A stretch of DNA of 6,979 nucleotides from Lachnospiraceae bacterium UBA5895 (GCA_002431915.1 DJEP01000068.1:1-6979); one strand, 5' to 3'; shown: positions 1 through 6,862, numbered from the stretch's first letter. The notes: generated by a model from the sequence alone, not told the origin. Program-made: numbers and translations.

Positions 1-888
1 ATTATACCCATTTTTACTGATGGTGTCAAGGTATTCCAGGGCTTTTCGGGGGTCTTTCCACTCTTTTTTCATGGAAAAATAACGGATCTGCGGACATCCC
101 GCTGCAAGTCTCCGTTCCTTTTCCTCCGATGCCGTAAAATCCAGCCAGATGCTGCCCGCTGCCACCACTCCACCGTAGACTTTGTCACTGTCGCAAAAAT
201 CCAGCACCAGGCAGGGCACCATCGCCTGCAGCCGCACCCTGTCGTAATCGGAAGCCTCCGCTAAGAGACGGATCTCCGGGATCAGCCCGTACTCATCCTC
301 CAGCTCCCAGGTAAGTCTCTCCTCGTCCTCCCGGAACTGCCGCTCCGTGAGGTACCACTTTATGCTCCGAAGTCCCGTCGCATAGTGGAGAATGACATAG
401 GGCAAAAAGGGATTGTGCCCCAGCACGATCAGATCTCTCCACAGGGGCTCCCCCATTGCATTTTCCCCATAACGCAGCAGATGCTCCACCCATTCCTGCT
501 GCAGATACTCTGTAAATTCCCTTCCGTAATAAAAAGACAGGGGTTCGCGGCACACAATGTATGTGTGGTCCGGATCCTCTGTCAGTTCCTGTAATTGTTC
601 CCGGAGTTTTAGCTCCGTGAGCTTTGGCTCCTTCCGTTCCTGTTCCGTGCCATCCGCTCCCGTCACTGCAGCCCTGATCAGACGATAGTCCCGGATAAAA
701 TATTCCGTCCGGGTCACGCTCACCGTCGTCCGTCTATCTTCTTCCGTTTTCCACAGGAAAGTCAAAAATTTCTTCAGTTTTCCCCGGTGCAGCCTCGTTT
801 TATCCTCCGGCTGTGTCTTACACAACGCTGCCTGCACTCCCTGTTCCACGGTCCGTCTCGCCGGGTAGAGATACAAAATAGTGTCCAT
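1..888 (-). CDS. Unrecognised protein, 3'-truncated by the window edge
   Basis: An open frame of 296 codons starts at ATG 886-888 and reaches base 1 without a stop, so the C-terminus lies outside the window. I do not recognise the family. The protein begins MDTILYLYPARRTVEQGVQ. It is charged and rich in aromatic residues. There is no signal peptide or membrane segment, so it is probably cytoplasmic. Residues 80-105 look like a charged helix (many K, E, L, Q). Residues 226-250 look like beta strands of an alpha/beta fold, with LVLDFCDSDK followed by a glycine-rich stretch and IWLDF. It lies 38 bases after dusB on the same strand and is probably the next cistron. No Shine-Dalgarno sequence is visible before the ATG, and the nearest in-frame ATG upstream is deep inside dusB (1198-1200), so this start is the only reasonable one. 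Translation may depend on coupling to dusB. That the gene is real rests on the long stop-free frame and its position; its function is unknown. Confidence 0.8.
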   Translation of the reverse strand, partial: MDTILYLYPARRTVEQGVQAALCKTQPEDKTRLHRGKLKKFLTFLWKTEEDRRTTVSVTRTEYFIRDYRLIRAAVTGADGTEQERKEPKLTELKLREQLQELTEDPDHTYIVCREPLSFYYGREFTEYLQQEWVEHLLRYGENAMGEPLWRDLIVLGHNPFLPYVILHYATGLRSIKWYLTERQFREDEERLTWELEDEYGLIPEIRLLAEASDYDRVRLQAMVPCLVLDFCDSDKVYGGVVAAGSIWLDFTASEEKERRLAAGCPQIRYFSMKKEWKDPRKALEYLDTISKNGYN

Positions 889-926
889 GCTACAGTGTAT
901 GCCGTCCGAAAAATTATATGCGCGTC

Positions 927-1901
927 TTATGCCTCGTCCGGGAAGATCTCGTAAACGCCCCGGATCAGTTCGTCCATTTTCTCCATGGTATTGATGGTCT
1001 GACGGAAATGGGCGGAATGGGGCATCCCCACGGTATACCAGGACAGATGTTTGCGCATCTCCCTGACACCGGTATATTCCCCCTTGTATTCTAACTGCAG
1101 TGCCGCATGGCGCAGAATCAGTTCCCGCTTCTCCCGGTTCGTGGGGCGTGCCGGAATCGTGCCGTCCGTCAGGTAGGATACCACTTCCCGGAAGATCCAT
1201 GGATTGCCCTCCGCCGCCCGGCCGATCATGACACCGTCACAGCCGGTCTGCTCCATAATCGCCTTTGCCTTCTCGGGGCTGTCCACATCGCCGTTGCCGA
1301 TGACTGGGATCTTCACCGCATCCTTCACCTGTGCGATGATGTCCCAGTCCGCCTGCCCGCTGTAGTACTGGGCTCTGGTCCGCCCGTGCACCGCTACCGC
1401 TGCCACGCCGCAGGCTTCCGCGATCTTCGCAATCTCCACAGCATTGACATGGTCATCATCGAAGCCTTTACGGATTTTCACCGTCACAGGTTTATCGATG
1501 GCTTTCACCAGTGCTGTCAGGATCTGTTCCACAAGCTTCGGATCCTTCATCAGTGCGGATCCTTCCCCATTGTTCACCACCTTCGGTACCGGGCATCCCA
1601 TGTTCAGGTCCAGGATGGAAAAGGGACGCTCCTCAATGCGTTTTGCCATCTCGGAGAGAATCTGCGGATCGGAGCCGAACAGCTGTAACGATGCCGGTTT
1701 TTCATCCGGATGAATTTCCATGAGAGTATCTGTATTTTTGTTATTATAATAAATGGCCTTGGCACTGACCATCTCCATGCACACCAGTGCGGCTCCCATT
1801 TCTCTGCATAACAGACGAAATGGCAGGTCGGATACGCCTGCCATTGGTGCCAGGATGACCGGATTGTCCAGGGTCACATTGCCAATCTGTAATTTTTTCA
1901 T
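927..1901 (-). CDS. dusB: tRNA-dihydrouridine synthase (DusB type)
   Basis: Flavoenzyme that reduces specific uridines in tRNA to dihydrouridine using FMN and NAD(P)H. The 324-residue protein carries the Dus TIM-barrel signatures. These are APMAGVSDLPFR at 18-29 (FMN site), DLNMGCP at 98-104 with the catalytic cysteine C103, VKIRKG around 142-147, HGRTR at 173-177, GNGD at 203-206, and the phosphate-binding IGRAAEGNPW at 227-236. The helical C-terminal tRNA-binding part follows. Length is normal for the family. I chose the ATG at 1901 because MKKLQIGNV is how these proteins usually begin. The frame is open to an ATG at 1985 (28 more residues, overlapping coaX by 35 bases), but that extension is polar and unlike the family. 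Neither start has an ideal ribosome site: an AGGAGA lies 16 bases before 1901, which is too far. It follows coaX by 49 bases. Substrate uridine positions cannot be told from sequence alone. Confidence 0.93.
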   Translation of the reverse strand: MKKLQIGNVTLDNPVILAPMAGVSDLPFRLLCREMGAALVCMEMVSAKAIYYNNKNTDTLMEIHPDEKPASLQLFGSDPQILSEMAKRIEERPFSILDLNMGCPVPKVVNNGEGSALMKDPKLVEQILTALVKAIDKPVTVKIRKGFDDDHVNAVEIAKIAEACGVAAVAVHGRTRAQYYSGQADWDIIAQVKDAVKIPVIGNGDVDSPEKAKAIMEQTGCDGVMIGRAAEGNPWIFREVVSYLTDGTIPARPTNREKRELILRHAALQLEYKGEYTGVREMRKHLSWYTVGMPHSAHFRQTINTMEKMDELIRGVYEIFPDEA

Positions 1902-1950
1902 CTGATTTTCGCTCTTGTCTCCTGTGATGTCCTCTGTTTTGCCATTACCC

Positions 1951-2736
1951 TTACACTCTGTCACTCTGCCTGCGGTTCTTGTCATAGATGATCCGCAGAC
2001 CGTCCAGTGTCAGAGAACTGTCGTAGATATCGATGCTATCGGTCTCGTCCGCAATGGCGCGCCCCAATCCTCCGGTAGCTACTACTTTCAGATTGACAAG
2101 ATTGCTCTCTTCCTTTACCTTGCGGATAATATATTCCGTCTGTCCGATTTGTCCATACATCAGCCCCGCCTGCATACTGGTAATAGTCTCCTGCGCTAAA
2201 ATGGACTTGGGCTTGCGGATTTCAATATTAGGCAGCTTCGCAGTCTCTCTCCACAGCGCTTCGGAGCTGATGCGGATACCGGGAGCAGTGATCCCTGCGG
2301 TAAAACGTCCGTCCTCCGTGATCAGGTCATAAGTGGTCGCCGTACCGAAATCCAGTACCAGAACCGGTCCACCGTATTTTACATAAGCTGCCACGGCATC
2401 CACGATACGGTCTGCACCGATGGCTCGGGGATCCTCTGTAGCGACCTTGATACCGCTTTTCACACCGGGTCCCACAATGAGAGGCTTTGTCTTCAGGTAA
2501 CGGATGATGGAACTGGTCAGGGAGTGCATCACATCCGGCACAACGCTGGCGATAATGGCACCCTCGATATCCGATGTCTCGATTCCGTTATTTTTCAACA
2601 GCTGAGTGATCATGATTCCGTATTCATCGGAGGTTCTGGGAGTCTTCGTCATGATCCGGAAAGTGGCTGCCAGTTTTTCCCCACGGAAGACACCCATGGT
2701 CATATTGGTATTGCCCACATCTATGGCAAATATCAT
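1951..2736 (-). CDS. coaX: Type III pantothenate kinase
   Basis: Phosphorylates pantothenate (vitamin B5) to 4'-phosphopantothenate, the first committed step of coenzyme A synthesis, in the cytoplasm. The 261-residue protein has the full set of CoaX motifs of the ASKHA (acetate kinase/hsp70/actin) fold. The N-terminal phosphate loop is DVGNTNMTMGVF at 6-17. GPGVKSG at 89-95 and GADR at 107-110 follow, with D109 the expected catalytic aspartate. DFGTATTYD at 129-137 completes the set. Length matches the family. The start is well supported: GAGGAGG lies seven bases before the ATG. That ribosome site is inside the end of the upstream small gene, whose TGA overlaps this ATG (ATGA, 2733-2736), so the two are probably translationally coupled. 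From family knowledge, type III enzymes are not feedback-inhibited by CoA and need a monovalent cation; neither property is visible here. Confidence 0.95.
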   Translation of the reverse strand: MIFAIDVGNTNMTMGVFRGEKLAATFRIMTKTPRTSDEYGIMITQLLKNNGIETSDIEGAIIASVVPDVMHSLTSSIIRYLKTKPLIVGPGVKSGIKVATEDPRAIGADRIVDAVAAYVKYGGPVLVLDFGTATTYDLITEDGRFTAGITAPGIRISSEALWRETAKLPNIEIRKPKSILAQETITSMQAGLMYGQIGQTEYIIRKVKEESNLVNLKVVATGGLGRAIADETDSIDIYDSSLTLDGLRIIYDKNRRQSDRV

Positions 2737-3095
2737 TCGCCGTCCTCCTCATCTAACATTGCTGAGACATCCTCTTTTTTAATGAACACGCGGTAATACA
2801 GGCTCAGGGACTCAAACAGTTCCTGTCTGCTGCGACGGATCTCGGCGATCAAAAGTCCGGAAGAGATCTCATCGTAATAGATGTCATCGTCATCCGCGTT
2901 GGTCTCCATGACCACATTGCCGTCCTCCTCAAAAGCTATGGTGAACACGCCTCCCACTTCCTCCGTGAACAGCACGCAGATCACATGCAGCTCCTGCTTG
3001 ATGGATTCCGGAATCATCTTGAATTGTTCTTCGTTAAAATAATATTTCTTCTCATAGGCGTTGGCGCCGCAGAGTACCACTTTGTTCTCGTCCAT
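2733..3095 (-). CDS. Small acidic conserved protein of unknown function (possibly DUF6145 family)
   Basis: A 120-residue acidic protein beginning MDENKVVLCGANAYEKKYYF. It resembles, from memory, a conserved Lachnospiraceae protein of unknown function found beside birA and coaX (I believe DUF6145; not verifiable here). There is no signal peptide or membrane segment. Residues 36-60 alternate hydrophobic residues like beta strands (ELHVICVLFTEEVGGVFTIA). A run of aspartates, ADDDD, sits at 67-71. The C-terminal half looks helical and amphipathic, and the tail is acidic (EEDGE). The start is supported by AGGA nine bases before the ATG. The stop overlaps the coaX start by four bases, so its translation is probably linked to CoaX. 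This coupling suggests, but does not show, a role near CoA or biotin metabolism. The gene itself is secure; the function is unknown. Confidence 0.87.
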   Translation of the reverse strand: MDENKVVLCGANAYEKKYYFNEEQFKMIPESIKQELHVICVLFTEEVGGVFTIAFEEDGNVVMETNADDDDIYYDEISSGLLIAEIRRSRQELFESLSLYYRVFIKKEDVSAMLDEEDGE

Positions 3096-3182
3096 AATTC
3101 TCTATCCTGATTTTTATTCTATATGATGCCAGATGCAAAGGAGCCAAGTTCACATGAGCTTTGCGCTTTGGTTCCCCAGACG
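3096..3182 (-). other. birA-small gene gap with an imperfect hairpin and a weak promoter-like site
   Basis: This 87-base gap is the only sizeable break in the argF-to-dusB run. It holds an imperfect inverted repeat: GGAGCCAA at 3140-3147 against TTGGTTCC at 3168-3175, one mismatch, 20-base loop. No real T-run follows it, so it is a poor terminator. On the minus strand TTGGCT (3142-3147) and TATAGA (3118-3123) are 18 bases apart, which could be a weak promoter for the small gene and coaX. Each element matches consensus at only four of six positions. Confidence 0.22.
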
Positions 3183-4193
3183 CTACACATAGCCGTAGAT
3201 GCCCCGGACAGATACCTCTCCGGCGTAGACTTCCTCGACAGTGCCGTCCTCTCTCTCTACGATAAGCTCTCCCTGGTCATTGATTCCTCTGGCGATGCCG
3301 CGGTATTCTCCCTTGGGATCTAATACGCAGACTTCTCTGTCCTGGTTCACCAGAAGCTTTGCATAGGAGTCTCTGAGCCCCTTCAAGTCATGGGTCTGTA
3401 AGAAGATCTCGTAATCTTCCTCGAAGGCTTCCATGATATCCGCGATCAGCTGGCTACGGGAAATGTTGAAACCGCACTGCTCGTCAATAGCCGCTGCCCG
3501 GTCTCTGATCTCCTCGGGGAATTCCTGCTTGCGTACATTGATTCCCACACCGATGACGATATGCTGGATATAGCCCTGCTCCATGCTCATCTCTGTGAGG
3601 ATGCCGCAGACTTTTTTTCCATCTACCACAATGTCATTGGGCCACTTGATGCCGACCTTCGCCGCAGCTTCTTCGCTGTCACGGCTCAGTGTCTGCCGGA
3701 TGCCCTTCGCCACCGCCAATGCCATGACTAATGTTAACATCGGTGCGCAGTCCGCATTGAAATCCGGTTTCAGCATCAGTGTGTAGTAAATATTTGTCGC
3801 CGCAGGGCTCTCCCAGCCACGACCTCTTCTGCCGCGGCCTGCACTCTGCATGTCCGCTACGACTAACAGTCCGCTCTCCGCGCCCTGCTCCGCTTCCTGC
3901 TTCGCACGGATGTTGGTGGAATCAATGCTGTCAAAAAACAGCAGCGGATGTCCCACCCATCCGGTCTTCAGCCGGCTCTGGATATCTGCCTGGTTATAAA
4001 CCTCCTCAGTCTGTTCCGCCAGGTGGTACCCTCTGTTCTGCACCGCTTCAATGACATAGCCTTCCTTTTTCAGTTGTCCGATTGCCTTCCATACCGCAGT
4101 TCTCGATACACCGAACTGCTCGCAGAGTTCCTGCCCGGAGATATAAGTGCCTCTTTCCCGCAGAAGCTCTAAAATCTTTGCTTTCATACTCAT
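3183..4193 (-). CDS. birA: Bifunctional biotin--[acetyl-CoA-carboxylase] ligase / biotin operon repressor
   Basis: Attaches biotin to the lysine of biotin carboxyl carrier domains via biotinyl-5'-AMP and, in the two-domain form, represses biotin genes. The 336-residue protein has both parts. A winged helix-turn-helix fills roughly residues 1-60 (ISGQELCEQFGVSRTAVWKAI, then the wing NRGYHL). The ligase domain has DSIDSTN at 88-94, the biotin/ATP loop AGRGRRGRGW at 118-127, KWPND at 183-187 and GKKVCGILTE at 192-201. A small C-terminal SH3-like domain follows (about 288-336). The HTH makes regulation of biotin uptake or synthesis genes likely; none lie in this window. The start ATG overlaps the argF stop (ATGA, 4190-4193). 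A second ATG two codons later is possible. No clear Shine-Dalgarno precedes either, fitting re-initiation after argF. Confidence 0.95.
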   Translation of the reverse strand: MSMKAKILELLRERGTYISGQELCEQFGVSRTAVWKAIGQLKKEGYVIEAVQNRGYHLAEQTEEVYNQADIQSRLKTGWVGHPLLFFDSIDSTNIRAKQEAEQGAESGLLVVADMQSAGRGRRGRGWESPAATNIYYTLMLKPDFNADCAPMLTLVMALAVAKGIRQTLSRDSEEAAAKVGIKWPNDIVVDGKKVCGILTEMSMEQGYIQHIVIGVGINVRKQEFPEEIRDRAAAIDEQCGFNISRSQLIADIMEAFEEDYEIFLQTHDLKGLRDSYAKLLVNQDREVCVLDPKGEYRGIARGINDQGELIVEREDGTVEEVYAGEVSVRGIYGYV

Positions 4194-5173
4194 AAAGTTG
4201 CCGCCATTACTGCCTTGATTGTATGCATACGATTCTCTGCCTCTTCAAATACCAGAGACTGCTCGGATTCAAATACTTCATCTGTTACTTCCATCTCGGT
4301 GATACCGAATTTCTCGCCCATCTGGGCACCGATCTTGGTCTTCAGATCATGGAATGCGGGAAGGCAATGCATGAAGATTGCCTGCTTGCCGGCATTGTCC
4401 ATGACTGCTTTATTTACCTGATAAGGAGACAACTCCTTAATACGCTCGGTCCATACTTCGTCGGGCTCACCCATGGATACCCATACATCGGTGTAGATGA
4501 CATCCACATCCCTGGTTCCTGCCTTCACATCTTCTGTTAAAGTGATGCTGCCGCCGGTCTGTGCCGCGATTGTCTCACATTCTGCCACCAGTTCTTTTGC
4601 CGGGAAATATTTTGCCGTGGTACATGCGGTAAAATGCATGCCCATCTTCGCGCATGCTACCATCAGAGAGTTACCCATGTTGTAACGGGCATCTCCCATA
4701 TAAGTCATACGGATTCCCTTCAGATGTCCGAAGTGCTCAAGGATGGTCAGAAGGTCTGCCAGCATCTGGGTGGGGTGGAACTCGTTGGTCAGTCCGTTCC
4801 ATACGGGAACCTTGGAGTATTTCGCCAGTTCTTCTACGATATCCTGCCCGAAACCACGATATTCGATACCCTCGAACATGCCTGCCAGTACTCTGGCGGT
4901 ATCGGCGATGCTCTCCTTTTTGCCGATCTGGGATCCTGTGGGATCTAAGTAAGTGGTACCCATTCCCAGGTCATGGGCTGCCACTTCAAAGGCACATCTG
5001 GTACGGGTGCTGGTCTTCTCGAAGATCAGTGCTACATTTTTGCCTCGGAGAGTATCTACAGGGATTCCCTTTTTCTTTTTATCCTTCAGGTCTGCTGCCA
5101 GATCCAGCAGATATCCGATCTCTTCCGGTGTGAAATCCAGTAACTTTAAAAAATCGCGTCCCTTTAAATCCAT
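4190..5173 (-). CDS. argF: Ornithine carbamoyltransferase
   Basis: Transfers the carbamoyl group of carbamoyl phosphate to ornithine to give citrulline (arginine synthesis), or runs the reverse way in the arginine deiminase pathway. The 327-residue protein has the family motifs in order. These are the carbamoyl-phosphate loop STRTR at 55-59, HPTQ at 133-136, the ornithine-side DVWVSMGE at 229-236, and HCLP at 269-272 with the catalytic cysteine C270. SMG marks it as an ornithine rather than an aspartate carbamoyltransferase. The N-terminal part around FEKTSTRTRCAFEVAAHDLGMG also resembles catabolic ArcB enzymes. With no arginine deiminase or carbamate kinase nearby I favour the anabolic name, but the direction is not certain. 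It is the first gene of its unit, with its own promoter about 50 bases upstream and the previous operon's terminator beyond that. Its stop overlaps the birA start. Confidence 0.94.
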   Translation of the reverse strand: MDLKGRDFLKLLDFTPEEIGYLLDLAADLKDKKKKGIPVDTLRGKNVALIFEKTSTRTRCAFEVAAHDLGMGTTYLDPTGSQIGKKESIADTARVLAGMFEGIEYRGFGQDIVEELAKYSKVPVWNGLTNEFHPTQMLADLLTILEHFGHLKGIRMTYMGDARYNMGNSLMVACAKMGMHFTACTTAKYFPAKELVAECETIAAQTGGSITLTEDVKAGTRDVDVIYTDVWVSMGEPDEVWTERIKELSPYQVNKAVMDNAGKQAIFMHCLPAFHDLKTKIGAQMGEKFGITEMEVTDEVFESEQSLVFEEAENRMHTIKAVMAATL

Positions 5174-5176
5174 ATA

Positions 5177-5183
5177 CTCCTCT
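5177..5183 (-). promoter_or_regulatory. argF ribosome binding site, unusually close to the start
   Basis: AGAGGAG lies only three bases (TAT) before the argF ATG, closer than the usual five to nine. CCTC at 5189-5192 can pair either with this site's GAGG (5179-5182) or with GAGG at 5200-5203 further upstream. Two short exclusive hairpins are thus possible, but the stems are only four pairs and may mean nothing. Confidence 0.6.
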
Positions 5184-5226
5184 TTTCCGAGGCTTCTGAC
5201 CTCTGTGTTTTTAGCTATATGTAATC

Positions 5227-5255
5227 AATATACTTCATTATTCGGCGTTTTTCAA
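5227..5255 (-). promoter_or_regulatory. Sigma-A type promoter for argF and following genes
   Basis: On the minus strand a -35 box TTGAAA (5250-5255) and a -10 box TATATT (5227-5232) are separated by exactly 17 bases. Expected transcription start is near 5220, giving a leader of about 46 bases before the argF ATG. It sits between the terminator of the stomatin operon and argF, where a promoter is needed. The spacer is AT-rich and contains GAATAATGAA, which resembles half of an arginine-repressor (ARG) box, but no convincing second half is present. Confidence 0.7.
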
Positions 5256-5289
5256 CCCCTCGCCTTTTACAGCTTTCCGGTATTGCAGC

Positions 5290-5330
5290 AAAAAAGGACC
5301 TCGTCCGTTATTCCGGAAGAGATCCCTTTT
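5290..5330 (-). terminator. Rho-independent terminator of the nfeD-stomatin operon
   Basis: On the minus strand GGATCTCTTCCG pairs with CGGACGAGGTCC around a six-base loop (GAATAA), with one T-C mismatch and one G-T wobble. A run of six T follows immediately (A at 5290-5295 on the plus strand). It begins about 30 bases after the stomatin gene stop. The A-rich left flank (plus-strand TTTT at 5327-5330) means it could also act weakly in the other direction, but no plus-strand gene reads into it. Confidence 0.88.
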
Positions 5331-5359
5331 GGTCTGTTTTATACTATTCGTTATGCCTT

Positions 5360-6283
5360 TTATTCTGCCTTTTTGCCGGCTGCTGCCTTGAAAGTCTCTG
5401 CTACACTGGCGATACCCTGCAGTTCTGCGGGAAGCAGGATCGTGGTAGCCTGACCGTCTGCTACTTTTTCAAAAGCTTCCAGACTCTTTAACTTAAGAAC
5501 CGCTTCGTCTGCACCTGCTTCTTTTAACATCTTGATACCATCGGCATTTGCCTGCTGTACCTTAAGGATGGCTTCGGCCTCACCTTCTGCCTCGCGGATC
5601 ATCTTCTCTTTCTCTGCTTCCGCCCGAAGGATGGCTGCCTGCTTATCTGCCTCTGCACGGAGGATTGCGGACTCCTTGGCGCCTTCTGCCTCCAGGATCT
5701 TCGCCTTCTTCTCACCTTCGGCACGGGTTACGGCTTCACGTCTCTCACGCTCTGCCTTCATCTGCTTCTCCATGGCATTCTGGATCTCTGCGGGAGGGAT
5801 GATGTTCTTCAGCTCCACACGGTTGACCTTGATACCCCAGGGATCAGTGGCGATATCCAGTGCCGCACGCATCTTGGTATTGATGGTCTCACGGGAGGTC
5901 AGGGTCTGATCCAGTTCCAGGTCACCGATGATGTTACGCAGGGTGGTGGCGGTCAGATTCTCGATTGCCATCATGGGATTCTCCACGCCGTAGGTGAACA
6001 GCTTGGGATCAGTGATCTGATAGAAGACTACGGTGTCGATCCGCATGGTTACGTTATCTTTGGTGATTACGGGCTGGGGCGGGAAATCCGCTACCTGCTC
6101 TTTTAAGTTGACCTTTCTGGCTACCCTATCAATGAATGGGATCTTCAGATTGAATCCTACATTCCAGGTTGCCTGATAAGCACCCAGACGCTCGATGACA
6201 TAGGCCTGTGCCTGAGGCACGATCTTAATACAGGATACAAAAATCCATAATACTAAAATGACAATAATGATTAATGCTTCCAT
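5360..6283 (-). CDS. SPFH/Band 7 (stomatin-like) membrane protein, QmcA/paraslipin type
   Basis: Membrane scaffold protein of the SPFH family. Relatives oligomerise into ring- or cage-like assemblies at the membrane and often act with NfeD proteins; the exact role here is unknown. The 307-residue protein starts with one membrane segment (about 2-20, EALIIIVILVLWIFVSCI). The Band 7 domain follows to about 180, including TKDNVTMRIDTVVFYQITDP and the typical stomatin stretch GDLELDQTLTSRETIN at 120-135. Next is a long charged coiled coil (about 172-245) with five regular 11-residue repeats, then a small hydrophobic C-terminal part (LLPAELQGIA). I chose ATG 6283 because AAGGAGGG lies just before it. 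An in-frame ATG at 6304 adds only seven residues and has no ribosome site. It follows nfeD by 82 bases and is closed by a terminator. The length and domain order fit paraslipins such as E. coli QmcA. Confidence 0.93.
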   Translation of the reverse strand: MEALIIIVILVLWIFVSCIKIVPQAQAYVIERLGAYQATWNVGFNLKIPFIDRVARKVNLKEQVADFPPQPVITKDNVTMRIDTVVFYQITDPKLFTYGVENPMMAIENLTATTLRNIIGDLELDQTLTSRETINTKMRAALDIATDPWGIKVNRVELKNIIPPAEIQNAMEKQMKAERERREAVTRAEGEKKAKILEAEGAKESAILRAEADKQAAILRAEAEKEKMIREAEGEAEAILKVQQANADGIKMLKEAGADEAVLKLKSLEAFEKVADGQATTILLPAELQGIASVAETFKAAAGKKAE

Positions 6284-6296
6284 TTTCCCTCCTTCT

Positions 6297-6332
6297 GCGT
6301 ACATCTGTGTACGCTGCGCACCTTTTGTACGC
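6297..6332. repeat. Three copies of GCGTACA, two forming a perfect hairpin
   Basis: In the gap between nfeD and the stomatin gene, GCGTACA (6297-6303) and TGTACGC (6308-6314) form a perfect 7-base inverted repeat around TCTG. A further TGTACGC lies at 6326-6332. In the minus-strand transcript the copy nearest the stomatin start could pair with either of the other two. The hairpin ends about 13 bases before the ATG and leaves the AGGAGGG ribosome site free. It has no T-run, so it is not a terminator. Possible roles are an RNA processing or stability element, or a protein site. Confidence 0.7.
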
Positions 6333-6365
6333 GCTTTTCCCTCATGTATTCGTTCTACACGATTC

Positions 6366-6845
6366 CTATGACTGCAACTCCGGTACGGGTTCCGTAACCT
6401 TTGCCATCTGGGGATCCACTTTGACGATCAGCTTAACTCCACTGACTGCCACAACATCCACCACGGTGCCGGGCTGTAAATTCACCCCGTCCGCTTCGGT
6501 TCTGGCGCTCCACTCCTGACCGCCTACCGTTACCTGTCCGATGCACTGCAGATTGTCGATCTCGCTGGTCACGATGGCCTGCCTGCCGATCATGCTTTCC
6601 ACGTTCGTCCTTACGCGGTCCTTGTTAAAATACCGGACGGCGACAGGTCTTGTGAAAAATAACAGCAGCAGAGATACTGCAAAAAATAACAGGATCTGTA
6701 ACCAGATCGGTCCATGAAATGCGGCAACGATCACTGCCACCACTGCGCCCCCGGCGAACCAGATACTCGTCAGTCCCAGGGTTGCAACTTCCACACCGAT
6801 CGATACGATCAATACCACAAGCCACAAGGTTACCATTTCACTCAT
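6366..6845 (-). CDS. NfeD-like membrane protein (short form, OB-fold)
   Basis: Membrane protein of the short NfeD class, which lacks the ClpP-like serine protease domain of long NfeD and usually partners an SPFH protein encoded next to it, as here. The 159-residue protein has three hydrophobic segments (about 5-22, 27-44 and 48-65), including the SIWFAGGA stretch typical of the family. The positive patch TRPVAVRYFNKDR follows, then a C-terminal OB-fold domain (about 85-146) opening with TNVESMIGRQA and containing GGQEW at 108-112. A short polar tail ends the protein. The start is well supported by AAAGGAG seven bases before the ATG. It is the first gene of a two-gene operon with the stomatin-like protein. 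From family knowledge, NfeD OB domains and SPFH proteins act together in membrane organisation; the sequence does not show a specific task. Confidence 0.92.
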   Translation of the reverse strand: MSEMVTLWLVVLIVSIGVEVATLGLTSIWFAGGAVVAVIVAAFHGPIWLQILLFFAVSLLLLFFTRPVAVRYFNKDRVRTNVESMIGRQAIVTSEIDNLQCIGQVTVGGQEWSARTEADGVNLQPGTVVDVVAVSGVKLIVKVDPQMAKVTEPVPELQS

Positions 6846-6862
6846 GTAATCACTCCTTTGGT

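Noticed and set aside
293..553. Minus-strand 86-codon open frame near the left edge
   Set aside because: It lies wholly inside the longer 296-codon minus-strand frame (1-888) in another frame, has no recognisable domain, and looks like a shadow.
915..925. TATATGCGCGT, repeated exactly at 6891-6901
   Set aside because: An 11-base match within 7 kb is expected by chance, and the two copies share no context.
1107..1688. Plus-strand 193-codon open frame
   Set aside because: Antisense to dusB, whose Dus motifs are unmistakable. The translation is rich in H, R, L and C with no domain, as expected for a complement-strand artefact.
3140..3175. Terminator after birA
   Set aside because: The hairpin has a mismatch, a 20-base loop and no T-run, so it is too weak to call a terminator.
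5233..5249. Possible ARG box (arginine repressor site) in the argF promoter spacer
   Set aside because: Only one half, GAATAATGAA, resembles the motif. The second half does not match, so I do not call it.
4953..5453. Plus-strand 166-codon open frame across the argF upstream region
   Set aside because: It runs through the argF start, its promoter and the terminator hairpin into the stomatin gene, so it is a chance frame.
5532..5909. Plus-strand 125-codon frame rich in A, S and R
   Set aside because: It is the antisense reading of the repetitive stomatin coiled coil, which explains both its length and its low complexity.
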